A stretch of DNA of 64,000 bases from Telluria sp042683405 (GCF_042683405.1 NZ_JBHUJS010000002.1:248001-312000), one strand, 5' to 3'. Numbered from the stretch's first letter, positions 51,478-60,476 are shown. The notes: generated by a model from the letters alone, not told the origin. Numbers and translations are program-made.

Positions 51478-52854
51478 ATGTCATTTGAAACCCTCGGCTT
51501 GTCCGACGCGATCGTTCGCGCCGTGAAAGAAGCCGGCTACACCTCGCCAACGCCGATCCAGGCGCAGGCGATTCCGATGGTGCTCACCGGCGGCGACCTG
51601 CTGGCCGGCGCCCAGACCGGCACCGGCAAGACCGCAGGCTTCACCCTGCCGCTGCTGCAACTGCTGTCGCTGTCCAAGAGCGCGCCCGCCAACCGCACCG
51701 CGGCGCGCCCGGTGCGCGCACTGGTGCTGACGCCAACCCGCGAACTGGCTGCCCAGGTCGAGGAAAGCGTGCGCACCTACGGCAAGTACACTAACCTCAA
51801 TTCCGCCGTGATCTTCGGCGGCGTGGGCATCAACCCGCAGATCAAGCAGCTCAAGCATGGCGTCGACATCCTGGTCGCCACGCCGGGCCGCCTGCTGGAC
51901 CACATCGGCCAGGGCACCGTGGACGTCTCGAAGATCGAGATCCTGGTGCTGGACGAAGCGGACCGCATGCTGGACATGGGCTTCATCCACGACATCAAGA
52001 AAGTGCTGGCGGTGCTGCCGAAGCAGCGCCAGAACCTGCTGTTCTCGGCCACGTTCTCGGACGAGATCAAGGCGCTGGCCGACAAGCTGCTGAACAGCCC
52101 GCAGACCATCGAAGTGGCGCGCCGCAATTCGACCGTGGAAATCATCGCCCAGATGATCCACCCGGTCGACCGCGACAAGAAGCACCCGATGCTGGCGCAC
52201 CTGATCAAGTCGAACAGCTGGGAACAGGTGCTGGTCTTCACCCGCACCAAGCACGGCGCCAACAAGCTGGTCGAACAGCTGGGCAAGGACGGCATCGGCG
52301 CGCTGGCGATCCACGGCAACAAGAGCCAGGCCGCGCGTACCCGCGCGCTGGCCGAGTTCAAGGATGGCACGCTGACCGTGCTGGTGGCAACCGACATCGC
52401 CGCGCGCGGCATCGACATCGACCAGCTGCCGCACGTCGTCAACTATGACCTGCCGAACGTGCCGGAAGACTACGTGCACCGCATCGGCCGTACCGGCCGC
52501 GCCGGCGCAACCGGCGAAGCCGTGTCGCTGGTGTGCGTGGACGAGCACCAGATGCTCAAGGATATCGAGAAGCTGATCAAGCAGACCCTGCCGCGCCAGG
52601 TCATCCCTGGCTTCGAGCCGGACCCGACTGCCAAGCCGCAGCCGATCCAGCTGCGCAGCGGCGGCCCAGGCCACCGCAACCAGGGTGAGCGCTCGGGCCA
52701 GGGCCGCTCGCGCGGCGGCAACGGCGGCGGCGCAGCTGCACGCAGCGGCCAGCGTCCTGCCGGCGCAGCCCCGCGCAGCGGCGCGCCCGCACGCAGCGGT
52801 GGCGGCCCGCGTAGCGCCGCGCCGCAGCGCAACGGCGGCGGCCGGGGCCGCTAA
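51478..52854 (+). CDS. rhlE: DEAD-box RNA helicase, RhlE type
   Basis: The 458-aa helicase has a Q motif (TSPTPIQAQAIP), motif I AQTGTGKT, motif Ia PTRELA, motif II DEAD, motif III SAT, motif V ATDIAARGID and motif VI HRIGRTGRAG. A Gly/Arg/Ser-rich disordered tail (from about residue 390) probably aids RNA binding. Start MSFETLGLSD is the normal RhlE N-terminus. It follows suhB by 79 nt and may be co-transcribed. Confidence 0.95.
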   Translation: MSFETLGLSDAIVRAVKEAGYTSPTPIQAQAIPMVLTGGDLLAGAQTGTGKTAGFTLPLLQLLSLSKSAPANRTAARPVRALVLTPTRELAAQVEESVRTYGKYTNLNSAVIFGGVGINPQIKQLKHGVDILVATPGRLLDHIGQGTVDVSKIEILVLDEADRMLDMGFIHDIKKVLAVLPKQRQNLLFSATFSDEIKALADKLLNSPQTIEVARRNSTVEIIAQMIHPVDRDKKHPMLAHLIKSNSWEQVLVFTRTKHGANKLVEQLGKDGIGALAIHGNKSQAARTRALAEFKDGTLTVLVATDIAARGIDIDQLPHVVNYDLPNVPEDYVHRIGRTGRAGATGEAVSLVCVDEHQMLKDIEKLIKQTLPRQVIPGFEPDPTAKPQPIQLRSGGPGHRNQGERSGQGRSRGGNGGGAAARSGQRPAGAAPRSGAPARSGGGPRSAAPQRNGGGRGR

Positions 52855-52894
52855 CGCCCAGGACCGTCCTTCGCAGGACTCTCCATCTACCCTG

Positions 52895-52962
52895 GGGGAC
52901 TGTCACTGCGGACTGCCCCGGCCTTCTCATCAGGGCCGGGACAGTCCGCCGGAACAGTCCCC
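52895..52962. repeat. GGGGACTGTCCC-family long hairpin, locus C
   Basis: Two arms of about 29 nt (52895-52923 and 52934-52962) form an imperfect inverted repeat around a 10-nt loop. It begins with GGGGACTGTC, carries GCGGACTG in mid-arm, and ends with a T-rich tail (CCCCTTTTC). It may terminate rhlE as well as being a member of the dispersed family. Confidence 0.75.
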
Positions 52963-53063
52963 TTTTCTTCGTCCGGTTTCTTGACCCGTAGCAAGGTGCG
53001 CCCTAAACGCTGAGCAAGAATGTGCTTTCGGAAACGCCTCCTGCGCGATCCAGAAAGGACAAC

Positions 53064-53909
53064 ATGCATCCGCTCCGACTGATTGCCGCGCTTGCGTTCG
53101 CGGCCCTGTTCTCCGGCTGCGCGACCCATGCCGTCAGCATGCAGGAAGTGCGCGAGTTCGCTGCCGCCTCCGGCAAGCTGGCCGGTTTCGCCGACCTGTC
53201 GACCCGCTTCCGCACGACCTACGTGCGCGAACAGCCCTACCTCACCCCCGCAGCCGACAAGCTGGCGCGCGAAAACGACGCCAGGCGCGCCGCCGTGTAC
53301 CAGGATTTCCTGAGCGCGCAAAAGACGCTGGTGCTGTACATGCAGACCCTGCACCAGCTGGCCAGCGACGAACGCTTCGACCTCTCCCCCCGCCTCGACG
53401 AGCTGGGCGAAGGGCTGAAGGCCAACGCCGAGACCAAAATCGAACAGCGCCATGTCACCGCCTACACCGGCCTCGGACGGCTCATCACGCGGGTGATCCT
53501 GTCCAACTACCAGGCGCGCAGCGTCGAGAGCATGGTGCGCGAGGGCGATCCGCACGTGCAGGCGCTGCTCGAGGCGATGACCGCCCTGCTGCGCTACTAC
53601 GCCAAGACCAACGAGAACGAGAAAAAGACGGTGCTGGGCATGTTCGACGTCGAGATCCCGTTCTCGCTGCGCCCGCAGGACCGCATGCTGGTCACGCTGG
53701 CCAAAGTCCACTACACCAGCAAGGCGGCCGAGTACCGCCTGCTCGACAAGCGCTACGCGCTCGCGCAGGAAGGGCTGGACAAGGTCTCGCTCGGCCACCG
53801 CAAGATGCGGGAGAACCTGAATAACCTCAATGCCCCTGAAGTGCGCAAATACCTGGCAGCGATCGGGCGCGACCTGGTCATGATCCACGAAGGCCTGAAA
53901 GCCAATTAA
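53064..53909 (+). CDS. Putative lipoprotein, helical
   Basis: The 281-aa protein has a lipoprotein-type signal (FAALFSGC, Cys near residue 20) and then a long all-helical, charged body. No domain I recognise. It is followed 10 nt later by another small helical protein gene and is probably translated with it. AGAAAGGA precedes the ATG. An outer-membrane or periplasmic location is inferred from the lipobox. Confidence 0.7.
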   Translation: MHPLRLIAALAFAALFSGCATHAVSMQEVREFAAASGKLAGFADLSTRFRTTYVREQPYLTPAADKLARENDARRAAVYQDFLSAQKTLVLYMQTLHQLASDERFDLSPRLDELGEGLKANAETKIEQRHVTAYTGLGRLITRVILSNYQARSVESMVREGDPHVQALLEAMTALLRYYAKTNENEKKTVLGMFDVEIPFSLRPQDRMLVTLAKVHYTSKAAEYRLLDKRYALAQEGLDKVSLGHRKMRENLNNLNAPEVRKYLAAIGRDLVMIHEGLKAN

Positions 53910-53919
53910 GGGAGGCAGC

Positions 53920-54348
53920 ATGAGCGAATCGAGCAACCGCAACGGCGCGGAGGCGCTGGCCGACAAGCTGTCCGAATGCGCGGACGCGATCCACGAGCGG
54001 GTGGTCAACACCATCAAGGGCTACGAGGGGCGCGACGTGCCGGCATCGGAACAGGCTGCGCTGCGCATGCTGTGGGACCATGAGCTGGTGCTGCGCCAGC
54101 GTGCCAACGGCCTGTATGCGGAAGCCGCGGCAAGTGCGGTCGCCACGCTGGGCGAACACCGCGAGCAGCTCACCCGCATCACCGGCACCGCGCTCGATAA
54201 GATCAAGACCATCAGGAAGGTCGGCGACGCGGTGGGCCTGGTCGCGGCGCTGGCCGCGCTGGCGGGCGCCGCTGCGCTGGGGCAGCCTGCGCCGATCATT
54301 GCTGCGCTGGCCAAGCTGCGCACCCAGGTCACCGCGATGGCCGCATAG
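53920..54348 (+). CDS. Small hypothetical protein
   Basis: The 142-aa protein is mostly helical, with an Ala/Leu-rich hydrophobic stretch (VGLVAALAALAGAAALG, about residues 106-122) that may be a membrane segment. No signal peptide and no family I recognise. It starts 10 nt after the lipoprotein gene with GGGAGG upstream, so the two likely form a functional pair. Confidence 0.65.
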   Translation: MSESSNRNGAEALADKLSECADAIHERVVNTIKGYEGRDVPASEQAALRMLWDHELVLRQRANGLYAEAAASAVATLGEHREQLTRITGTALDKIKTIRKVGDAVGLVAALAALAGAAALGQPAPIIAALAKLRTQVTAMAA

Positions 54349-54580
54349 CCACCCTGTCGCCAGCACCCGTACGGCGGCACAAGCGGCGCCCCCATCGCCC
54401 TTCCAGGAAGCGTCGCCCAGGCGCCCGCAGGGACCTGTCCCCTCCCCTGCCGTGCGCCAGCGCGCTGCCATCGCGCTACACTGAAGGTGCGCGCTTTCGC
54501 GGATGCGTGCGCGCCAGTTCCGCTGCGACGGCTCACCCCGGCCGCTGGCGGCCAGCCATTTGTTGCGGACGCGCGCTGAC

Positions 54581-54937
54581 ATGGAACCCCTCACCGAAAA
54601 CCAGCTTGTGCAGCTCCGCCAGGCGCTCGACGCGCGGCTGGCGCAGCTGGAGGAGCAATTGGCCGCCGAGCTGGTCACCGATGGGCTCCCTGTGCAGGAA
54701 GTGGAAACCTCGCCTGCGGACAAGGCCACCAACCGCCTCCTGAACGACCTGGCGATCGAAGCCAGGGAGCATCTCACTGCCCAGATGACGGCGGTGCGCA
54801 AGGCGCTGGCCAAGTTCGATGACGGTAGTTATGGGTTGTGCGAGCAGTGCGGCAACGATATCGGCTTTGCGCGCCTGCTGGCGCGGCCGGAGGCGGGGCT
54901 GTGCATCACCTGCCAGGCACGGCTGGAAAAGCGCTGA
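54581..54937 (+). CDS. DksA/TraR-family zinc-finger protein
   Basis: The 118-aa protein has an N-terminal coiled-coil region and a C-terminal C4 zinc finger C-x2-C-x17-C-x2-C (Cys87, 90, 108, 111; GLCEQCGNDI and GLCITCQARL). It is shorter than housekeeping DksA (about 150 aa), thus a paralogue. The acidic pair at the coiled-coil tip needed for DksA function is not clearly present. It may bind RNA polymerase's secondary channel. ATG 54581 is chosen by family length. Confidence 0.85.
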   Translation: MEPLTENQLVQLRQALDARLAQLEEQLAAELVTDGLPVQEVETSPADKATNRLLNDLAIEAREHLTAQMTAVRKALAKFDDGSYGLCEQCGNDIGFARLLARPEAGLCITCQARLEKR

Positions 54938-54979
54938 GGCCACGCTTCAACCGATGCCCCGCCTGCGCGGGACTGACGG

Positions 54980-55324
54980 CTAACCGGTCGACCAGGCGAG
55001 GTCGCGGATCTTGCTGACCTGTCGGCGTGCCAGCATGCACCAGAGCTGCAGCGCTTCCTTTTTACTGGCGGTCATCCGGCGCGGCTCGGCCAGCGCGATC
55101 TCGCAGTCGCGGTCGGACCACTCCTCGAAGCGGATCTCGCCCGTGCTCGTTACCTCTGCCTGGTACATGAGGCCGTCCGCATAGCCGAAGCGCAGTGTAG
55201 CGCTCGCCTTCTCGCCCTTGCCCCCGCCGAATACTTCGGCGAGCGCACTCGCGAGCTGGTGTTCCGTGGGCGCGGTGATGTCGCGCCCATCGCGGCCGGT
55301 AAGAATCACCCATGCTTGAGTCAT
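54980..55324 (-). CDS. Small hypothetical protein
   Basis: The 114-aa soluble protein has a compact mixed fold: WVILTGRDGRDITAPTEHQLASALAEVF, ATLRFGYADGLMYQAEVTSTGEIRFEEW and RRMTASKKEALQLWCMLARRQ. The pattern recalls small Imm1-like proteins, but no toxin gene is adjacent, so I make no functional claim. GGAGG lies 5 nt before ATG 55324. Confidence 0.6.
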   Translation of the reverse strand: MTQAWVILTGRDGRDITAPTEHQLASALAEVFGGGKGEKASATLRFGYADGLMYQAEVTSTGEIRFEEWSDRDCEIALAEPRRMTASKKEALQLWCMLARRQVSKIRDLAWSTG

Positions 55325-55453
55325 TGCACCTCCGTATCGGCAATACCGGTGGCTCGCGCCAGGAATGTTGCGCCTTATGATACCGAATTATTGGCTGCTG
55401 GGAAGACTTGCTCCGGCCGCTGCGGCGCCGACGTTGCGGCGCCGCAGGACGGC

Positions 55454-56017
55454 TTAGCGGACGAGTTGCGGGACGCTAAGCGGATCGAAGTCGGTCCAGT
55501 CCCCGCCTTCGATGGTGCCTTGCGCTTTCTCGATATGGTGTGCTCCGAGCTTGCGCAGCAGTTCCAGCGCGCGGTCTTCCTCGGCGCTGGAGACGCAGGC
55601 GACGGCGATCAGCATGCCGGCCGGCCGCGGTTCGCGCTCGTTCTCGTTGGCCTCGTCGCCCGCTTCCGGTTCGCCATGGTCCTTCATCTTGTGGAAGGAG
55701 TACAGCGAACCGACGTGCGCGCCGACCAGGCCGCCGACGACCGGGCCCAAAATGCCCGTCACCGGCATGGTGGCCGCGCCAATGGCAGCGCCGACCGCGC
55801 CGCCCGTTACCTCGCCCTCCACCACGCCGATCGGGGACTCCTTGGCCCCCGGCGAAATGAGGTGGTCGCCGCCGATCGGGGTGCGGTCGTGCTGCCCCGG
55901 CTGGCTGAGGTAGAACGCGGTGATTTGTTCATCCGGAAAGCCGGCGCGGATGAGTTCCTCGCGCGCCCGTTGTATTTCGTCCTGCAGCTGGAAATGTCCG
56001 GCAAGAATGGTAGACAT
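55454..56017 (-). CDS. Glycine-zipper general-stress-type protein
   Basis: The 187-aa protein has an N-terminal helix-rich part (FQLQDEIQRAREELIRAGF, similar to general-stress and YflT/DUF1269-like proteins). A central Gly/Ala-rich zipper follows (VTGGAVGAAIGAATMPVTG, ILGPVVGGLVGAHVGSLY), likely membrane inserting. The second alpha/beta half is AVACVSSAEEDRALELLRKLGAHHIEKAQG. AGGAGG precedes the ATG. The role in stress is inferred from relatives. Confidence 0.7.
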   Translation of the reverse strand: MSTILAGHFQLQDEIQRAREELIRAGFPDEQITAFYLSQPGQHDRTPIGGDHLISPGAKESPIGVVEGEVTGGAVGAAIGAATMPVTGILGPVVGGLVGAHVGSLYSFHKMKDHGEPEAGDEANENEREPRPAGMLIAVACVSSAEEDRALELLRKLGAHHIEKAQGTIEGGDWTDFDPLSVPQLVR

Positions 56018-56090
56018 GCTGATTCCTCCTGTTCGATGGATCAAGCATGAGCGATGCGCTGGCCGGCCTCTGTACGGTATCGCACGTAAT

Positions 56091-56957
56091 TTACTGCCAC
56101 TGGCCAAAAGCAAAGCCGTAGTCCGGCGCCTCCTGTGGCGGTGCGGCGACCCACTCGCGCGGATCGACTCTGTAGTACTTCTTGAATTCGTCGAACAGGT
56201 CGGGATGGCGCTCGGCCAGCTGGTACGGCTTTTCGAAGAAGGTTTCGGTGGCCACGGCGAAAAACTCGGCCGGGCTCTGCGCGCCGTAGTGGTCCAGCAC
56301 CGACTGCTGGCTGAAGTAGGCCTGCTGGCGCAGCATGGCAAAGTCGCGCGACAACACCTGCGACCAGCTGCGGTAGCTGGACGGATGCCCGAGGTAAGGC
56401 GCCCCGTTGTTGCTGCCGGACTCGGAGTCGAGCTGGTGCGCGAATTCGTGCAGCACGACGTTGTGCCCGTCGGTCCAGTCGCGCGCGCCGCGCAGCACGT
56501 GATCCCAGGACAGGATCACCCGGCCGTCACTCCAGGATTCGCCCAGCAGGTCTTCGCGCGTCTCGGTCACGATGCCGGCCTCGTCCGGACGGTTGCGCGG
56601 CACCAGGAAGGCGCTCGGGTACAGCAGCACCGTGTACAGGCCGGGATAGACGCGGCTCGGACGGTTCAGCAGCAGCATGCAGGCCTGTCCGGCGATGGTC
56701 ACGCGCATTTCCTCGGTCACTTCCAGGCCCGCGCAGCCGACGAACTTTTTCTGGTGCAGGAATTGCGTCACGAGCCGGCGCAACTGGGCCTGCAGCTCGG
56801 CAGGCATGCGCTGGTACACGGGGATATTGCGCGACAGGATGGCCTCGCGCTCGGCGCTCATCGGACGCGCCAGCACGCGTTGCAGGCGCCAGCGCGGATA
56901 GAACCAGGCTGCCAGCAGGGCCAGTGCGATGGCGGCAGCGACGATTGAAGCGAGCAT
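56091..56957 (-). CDS. mtfA: M90-family zinc metallopeptidase MtfA
   Basis: The 288-aa protein has an N-terminal hydrophobic segment (about 4-20). The MtfA core has IPVYQRMPAELQAQL, VILSWDHVLRGARDWTDGHNVVLHEFAHQLD with the zinc motif HEFAH at 170-174, and AEFFAVATETFFE (Glu231 the likely third ligand). In E. coli MtfA interacts with the repressor Mlc and has aminopeptidase activity. The membrane anchor is absent from E. coli MtfA but common in betaproteobacterial forms. Confidence 0.88.
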   Translation of the reverse strand: MLASIVAAAIALALLAAWFYPRWRLQRVLARPMSAEREAILSRNIPVYQRMPAELQAQLRRLVTQFLHQKKFVGCAGLEVTEEMRVTIAGQACMLLLNRPSRVYPGLYTVLLYPSAFLVPRNRPDEAGIVTETREDLLGESWSDGRVILSWDHVLRGARDWTDGHNVVLHEFAHQLDSESGSNNGAPYLGHPSSYRSWSQVLSRDFAMLRQQAYFSQQSVLDHYGAQSPAEFFAVATETFFEKPYQLAERHPDLFDEFKKYYRVDPREWVAAPPQEAPDYGFAFGQWQ

Positions 56958-57011
56958 TGCATTCCTTCTGAAGTCGGGGCCCGGCCCCGCGTTGTGCCTG
57001 GAGCGGATGGA

Positions 57012-57764
57012 TCAGCCCGCGTTGCGGCTGTCGTAATAGGTTTGCACCGCGTCCGCATCCCCGATCAGTTTGCCACCGATGAAGACCTGCGGCCACGTGG
57101 ACTTGCCGGACACGCCGCGCAGCACGGTGCCGTTGATCTTGCGGTCCTGTTCCATCTCGGTGAACTGGACGCCATGGCGCTGGAGCACATCGCGCGCGCG
57201 GGCGCAGTGCGGGCAACCGGGCTTGGAGAACATCACCACCGGCTCGGGGATCTCGATGCCGGGCACAAGGTAGCGCAGCATGGTTTCCGCGTCCGACACC
57301 TCGAAAGGATCGCCCTCCTTGTCCGGCTCGATGAACACTTTGTCGATGGTGCCGTCGCGCACCAGCATCGAATAGCGCCACGAGCGCTGGCCGAAGCCCA
57401 GGTCGCGCTTATCGACCAGCATGCCCATGGCTTCGGTGAAGTCGCCATTCCCGTCCGGCAGGAACATGATGTTGTTCGCTTCCTGGCCGGCCTGCCATTC
57501 GTTCATGACGAAGGCATCGTTGACCGATACGCAGACGATCTCGTCGACACCGTGTTTTTTGAATTCCGGCGCCAGTTCGTTATAGCGCGGCAGATGCGAA
57601 GACGAGCAGGTCGGCGTGTAGGCGCCCGGCAGCGAGAACAGCACCACGGTGCGTCCCTTGAATACCTCGTCGCTGGACAGGTCGCGCCATTGGTTGCCGG
57701 GGCGCGCCTTGAACGTGACCTGCGGGACCTGCTTTCCTTCGAGTGAATCGGGGGTGGGCAACAT
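57012..57764 (-). CDS. Peroxiredoxin-glutaredoxin hybrid
   Basis: The 250-aa fusion has an N-terminal Prx5-type peroxiredoxin (GAYTPTCSSSHLPRY with peroxidatic Cys53) and a C-terminal glutaredoxin (FSKPGCPHCARA, Cys184/Cys187, then WPQVFIGGKLIGD). It reduces hydrogen peroxide and alkyl peroxides using glutathione without a separate Grx, as shown for the Haemophilus and Chromatium hybrids. Cytoplasmic. Confidence 0.93.
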   Translation of the reverse strand: MLPTPDSLEGKQVPQVTFKARPGNQWRDLSSDEVFKGRTVVLFSLPGAYTPTCSSSHLPRYNELAPEFKKHGVDEIVCVSVNDAFVMNEWQAGQEANNIMFLPDGNGDFTEAMGMLVDKRDLGFGQRSWRYSMLVRDGTIDKVFIEPDKEGDPFEVSDAETMLRYLVPGIEIPEPVVMFSKPGCPHCARARDVLQRHGVQFTEMEQDRKINGTVLRGVSGKSTWPQVFIGGKLIGDADAVQTYYDSRNAG

Positions 57765-57844
57765 TCTTGAGCTCCTTTGGCATGGTCAACACGACTTGCC
57801 GCACGGACAAAATGGGGCTGCTTGACCGTATTTCAATGAAAAAG

Positions 57845-57879
57845 AAAAAAGGCGCCGGACCCGAGGGTGCGGCGCCTTT
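57845..57879 (-). terminator. Rho-independent terminator after HTH gene
   Basis: On the minus strand AAAGGCGCC, a 14-nt loop, GGCGCCTTT is followed by a T-rich tract, 26 nt past the stop codon at 57905. Confidence 0.85.
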
Positions 57880-57904
57880 GCTGCTGTCGGCAGCGTCACG
57901 GCCG

Positions 57905-58516
57905 TCAGGCCGACGCTTGTTCCTTGGCTGCCAGTGCAGGAGCCGGGCCGAACAGCGCGGTGACCAGCGGGTCGCGCGCGACAGGATTGCGGTTGACGCG
58001 GATGGCGTAGTGGGTGTCGTCCGCCAGGATATGGAAGTGGCGGCCGGCGCCTGCCATGGCTTGCTCGCGCAGGCCTGGGCGCTCCTTGCGTGGCGGCGCG
58101 CCTTCGCGCTTTGGCTGGGCGATCGCGGCCAGGAAGGCCTGGACACGCTCAGGGTCGGGGGAAATCTGGTACACGGCCTTGCCGAGGTAAGTGGCGGTGC
58201 CCTCTACATAACGGGCCAGTTCGATGACGCCGGCTTCGCGCAGGTCGCGGATGTATTTGCGGGCGCCCGATGGGGAAAACTTGAGGAACCAGGCGATCTC
58301 GTCAGCGAGCATCTCGTGGTCCATCAGTTCGTTGATCAGTTTTTGCATGTTTTCGATCCGGCGCTGGGTCGCCGAGGTCGAACGGACACGCTCGATCGGT
58401 GCAAGGGAAATCGGAGCGCGCTCTGCAGGTTGGGGGGCGACGCGCTCGATCAGGCCGGACGCGGCGCTGCGGGCCGACAGTTCAACCTGGGTTTTATTTT
58501 GGGTATTTGCTTGCAT
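57905..58516 (-). CDS. Winged-helix-like DNA-binding protein
   Basis: The 203-aa protein has a disordered N-terminus (1-50), an HTH-like segment (MLADEIAWFLKFSPSGARKYIRDLREAGVIEL, in parts, about 70-100) with a wing (ARYVEGTATYLG), and a C-terminal basic region ending in a short beta segment (FHILADDTHYAIRVNRNPV). I recognise the fold but not the family; relatives appear as hypothetical proteins in Oxalobacteraceae. It is divergent from the collagen-like lipoprotein gene and has a strong terminator. Confidence 0.7.
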   Translation of the reverse strand: MQANTQNKTQVELSARSAASGLIERVAPQPAERAPISLAPIERVRSTSATQRRIENMQKLINELMDHEMLADEIAWFLKFSPSGARKYIRDLREAGVIELARYVEGTATYLGKAVYQISPDPERVQAFLAAIAQPKREGAPPRKERPGLREQAMAGAGRHFHILADDTHYAIRVNRNPVARDPLVTALFGPAPALAAKEQASA

Positions 58517-58783
58517 GTTCAGTACTCCGTATGAGTGAGGTAGCCACTTTCCAAGGGGACCGGTGCGCGGCCTGTTACCTGCATTCGACAGGCCAGCGTC
58601 CGACGGGTTCCCCATCCCTATGGCTCAAGATTGCCTTTCCGAACACTCCCGGTCTGTGCGCCATCGAACATTCAACGGAAAAGTTGCCATCTGCGGATGT
58701 GCTTGCGTGTGCGTTCCCGAACAGAGTGCGGGCCACGGGAATCGTAAAGTGGCGACATCCATCAACTCGGAGAAGGAATTGCT

Positions 58784-59062
58784 ATGAAAATCATGACCTT
58801 GGCAGCCCTGGCGGCTGTGATCGGGCTGGCCGGATGCGAAAAGACTGAAGTTAATCCGCCCGCAACCGTCGTGACCCCTGCGCCAACTACGGCGCCAGCG
58901 CCTGACACCGTCGCGGTGCCGGTGCCAGTGCCAGTTCAGGGCCCTCCGGGCCCGGCTGGTGAAAAAGGCGAGAAAGGCGATCCGGGCAGCACCACCGTCG
59001 TGGTGCCTGAGCCAGCGCCTGCGCCTCCGAGCGGAACCCAGACGCCTCCGCCAGTACAGTAA
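58784..59062 (+). CDS. Small lipoprotein with collagen-like segment
   Basis: The 92-aa protein has a lipobox signal (AAVIGLAGC, Cys18), a Pro/Val/Thr-rich stalk (TPAPTTAPAPDTVAVPVPV) and a short collagen-like G-x-y run (GPPGPAGEKGEKGDPG). A Pro-rich tail follows. It is probably an outer-membrane-anchored extended stalk; no enzymatic domain. GGAGAAGGA precedes the ATG. Confidence 0.75.
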   Translation: MKIMTLAALAAVIGLAGCEKTEVNPPATVVTPAPTTAPAPDTVAVPVPVPVQGPPGPAGEKGEKGDPGSTTVVVPEPAPAPPSGTQTPPPVQ

Positions 59063-59364
59063 GCAATCCGCAGTACACCTGCCGGTCGCGCCGCTCCACC
59101 AGGGGCGGCGCGACTTTTTTCGTTAAGGACTCTCCGCAACGCCAACCGCGCCGACGTTGGAGGCATGGCCGGACAGGTGCAAGCCATTGCCTTGACGAAA
59201 GGCCGCGACGCAGCCCGGCGATCTGTTGTAAAAATACCACGCACGCGAAAACATTGTGCGGTACCGCACCGACCCTAGGGAACCCCAACCGTAATCTCCA
59301 GTCCAACATCACTCAAAGCGATGTCGCAACAACAATCCTAATAATTTTTTGATGGGAGTTTTTT
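59063..59364 (+). other. Intergenic region before ompA
   Basis: This 302-nt gap contains a terminator (59085-59120). An AT-richer stretch 59225-59364 follows, with TTGTAAAAATACC near 59226 and the long T-rich ompA leader. It presumably holds the ompA promoter and untranslated region; no confident -35/-10 pair. Confidence 0.5.
59085..59120 (+). terminator. Rho-independent terminator after collagen-like lipoprotein
   Basis: A perfect 10-bp stem GTCGCGCCGC/GCGGCGCGAC with a 10-nt loop and six T residues, 22 nt past the stop codon. Confidence 0.93.
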
Positions 59365-60411
59365 GTGAATAAAATGAAAAAAATCGCACTCGCCGCCGCC
59401 ATGCTGTGCACCTCGACCGTCGTCATGGCTCAAGAGGCCCCCGTCCCGACGATCAATCCGAACTGGTACATCCAGCCATCGTTTGTCGGCCTGAAGCCGG
59501 ACTCCGACTGGGGTACCGACCGTGACTGGGGCGGTGGCCTCAAGTTCGGCAAGGCGATGTCCCCGGCGTGGGACCTGCAAGTCGGCCTCACTTATGTGAA
59601 GACCGAAAACGGCATTCGCAAGTACGACACCGCCACCTTTGGCGCCGACGCGCTGCTGATGATGTCCCGCAAGCAGTTCCGCCCATTCCTGCTGCTGGGT
59701 GTGGGTATCGAACACGACCAGCTCAAGCTGGTGACCGGTAACGTGACCAAGAACTCGCCATACGTGTCGGCCGGCCTGGGCTTCCAGATCGGCATTTCCG
59801 ACCGCATGTCGCTGCAAGCGGACATCCGCCAGGTCCACAGCCGCCTGCGCGACGACGAGCGCTTCGGCTTTAGCAGCAGCAACAACCGCTACCTGACCGT
59901 CGGCCTGAACTACGCCCTGGGCCCAACCCCGCTGCCACCAGCGCCACCAGCACCGGCACCGGAACCGGCGCCAGTGGCCGAGGCACCGGCTCCAGCGCCG
60001 GCACCGGCTCCGGCACCAGCGCCACGCTTCGAGAAGATCACCCTGGCAGCGACCGAACTGTTCGAGTTCGACAGCGCACGCCTGCAGGGCTCGCAGCCGA
60101 AGCTGGACGAGATCGCGGCCGCCCTGTCGGCTGACACCACGGTGAACAACATCGTGATCTCCGGCCACGCAGACCGCCTCGGTTCCGAAAAGTACAACCA
60201 GGCACTGTCGGAACGCCGCGCAAACGCCGTGCGTGACTACCTGATCAGCAAGGGCATCGACGCTGGCCGCCTGACCGCACAGGGCAAGGGCGAATCCATG
60301 CCGGTCGTGACCTGCACCGAGAAGAACCGCACCGCACTGATCAAGTGCCTGGAGCCGAACCGCCGCGTCGAAGTCGAGCAGATCGTCATCGAGCGCCAGG
60401 TCAGCCAGTAA
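59365..60411 (+). CDS. ompA: OmpA-family outer-membrane protein
   Basis: The 348-aa protein has a signal peptide (VVMA-QE, about residue 22) and an eight-strand beta-barrel (WYIQPSFVGLKPDSDWG to YLTVGLNYALG, about 33-188). A Pro/Ala linker (PAPEPAPVAEAPAPAPAPAP) leads to a peptidoglycan-binding OmpA domain (about 222-340: FEFDSARLQ, ISGHADRLGSEKYNQALSERRA, PNRRVEVE). A Cys pair near 316/328 is typical. It starts at GTG 59365, supported by GGGAG 7 nt before; ATG 59374 is too far from it. Codon use looks like that of a highly expressed gene. Confidence 0.93.
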   Translation: MNKMKKIALAAAMLCTSTVVMAQEAPVPTINPNWYIQPSFVGLKPDSDWGTDRDWGGGLKFGKAMSPAWDLQVGLTYVKTENGIRKYDTATFGADALLMMSRKQFRPFLLLGVGIEHDQLKLVTGNVTKNSPYVSAGLGFQIGISDRMSLQADIRQVHSRLRDDERFGFSSSNNRYLTVGLNYALGPTPLPPAPPAPAPEPAPVAEAPAPAPAPAPAPAPRFEKITLAATELFEFDSARLQGSQPKLDEIAAALSADTTVNNIVISGHADRLGSEKYNQALSERRANAVRDYLISKGIDAGRLTAQGKGESMPVVTCTEKNRTALIKCLEPNRRVEVEQIVIERQVSQ

Positions 60412-60435
60412 TCTGCGCGTTTTAGGTACTGATGG

Positions 60436-60465
60436 GAAAGGGGCTGCGTGCCCCTTTCTTTTTTT
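60436..60465 (+). terminator. Rho-independent terminator between ompA and yihY
   Basis: GAAAGGGG, loop CTGCGTG, CCCCTTTC followed by seven T residues. It ends only 12 nt before the ATG of the next gene on the same strand, with that gene's GGAGGG in between. Confidence 0.93.
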
Positions 60466-60476
60466 GCGGAGGGAAG

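Noticed and set aside
54980..55324. Immunity protein of a toxin system
   Set aside because: Only a vague resemblance to Imm1-like proteins; no toxin, VgrG, Rhs or CdiB gene nearby.
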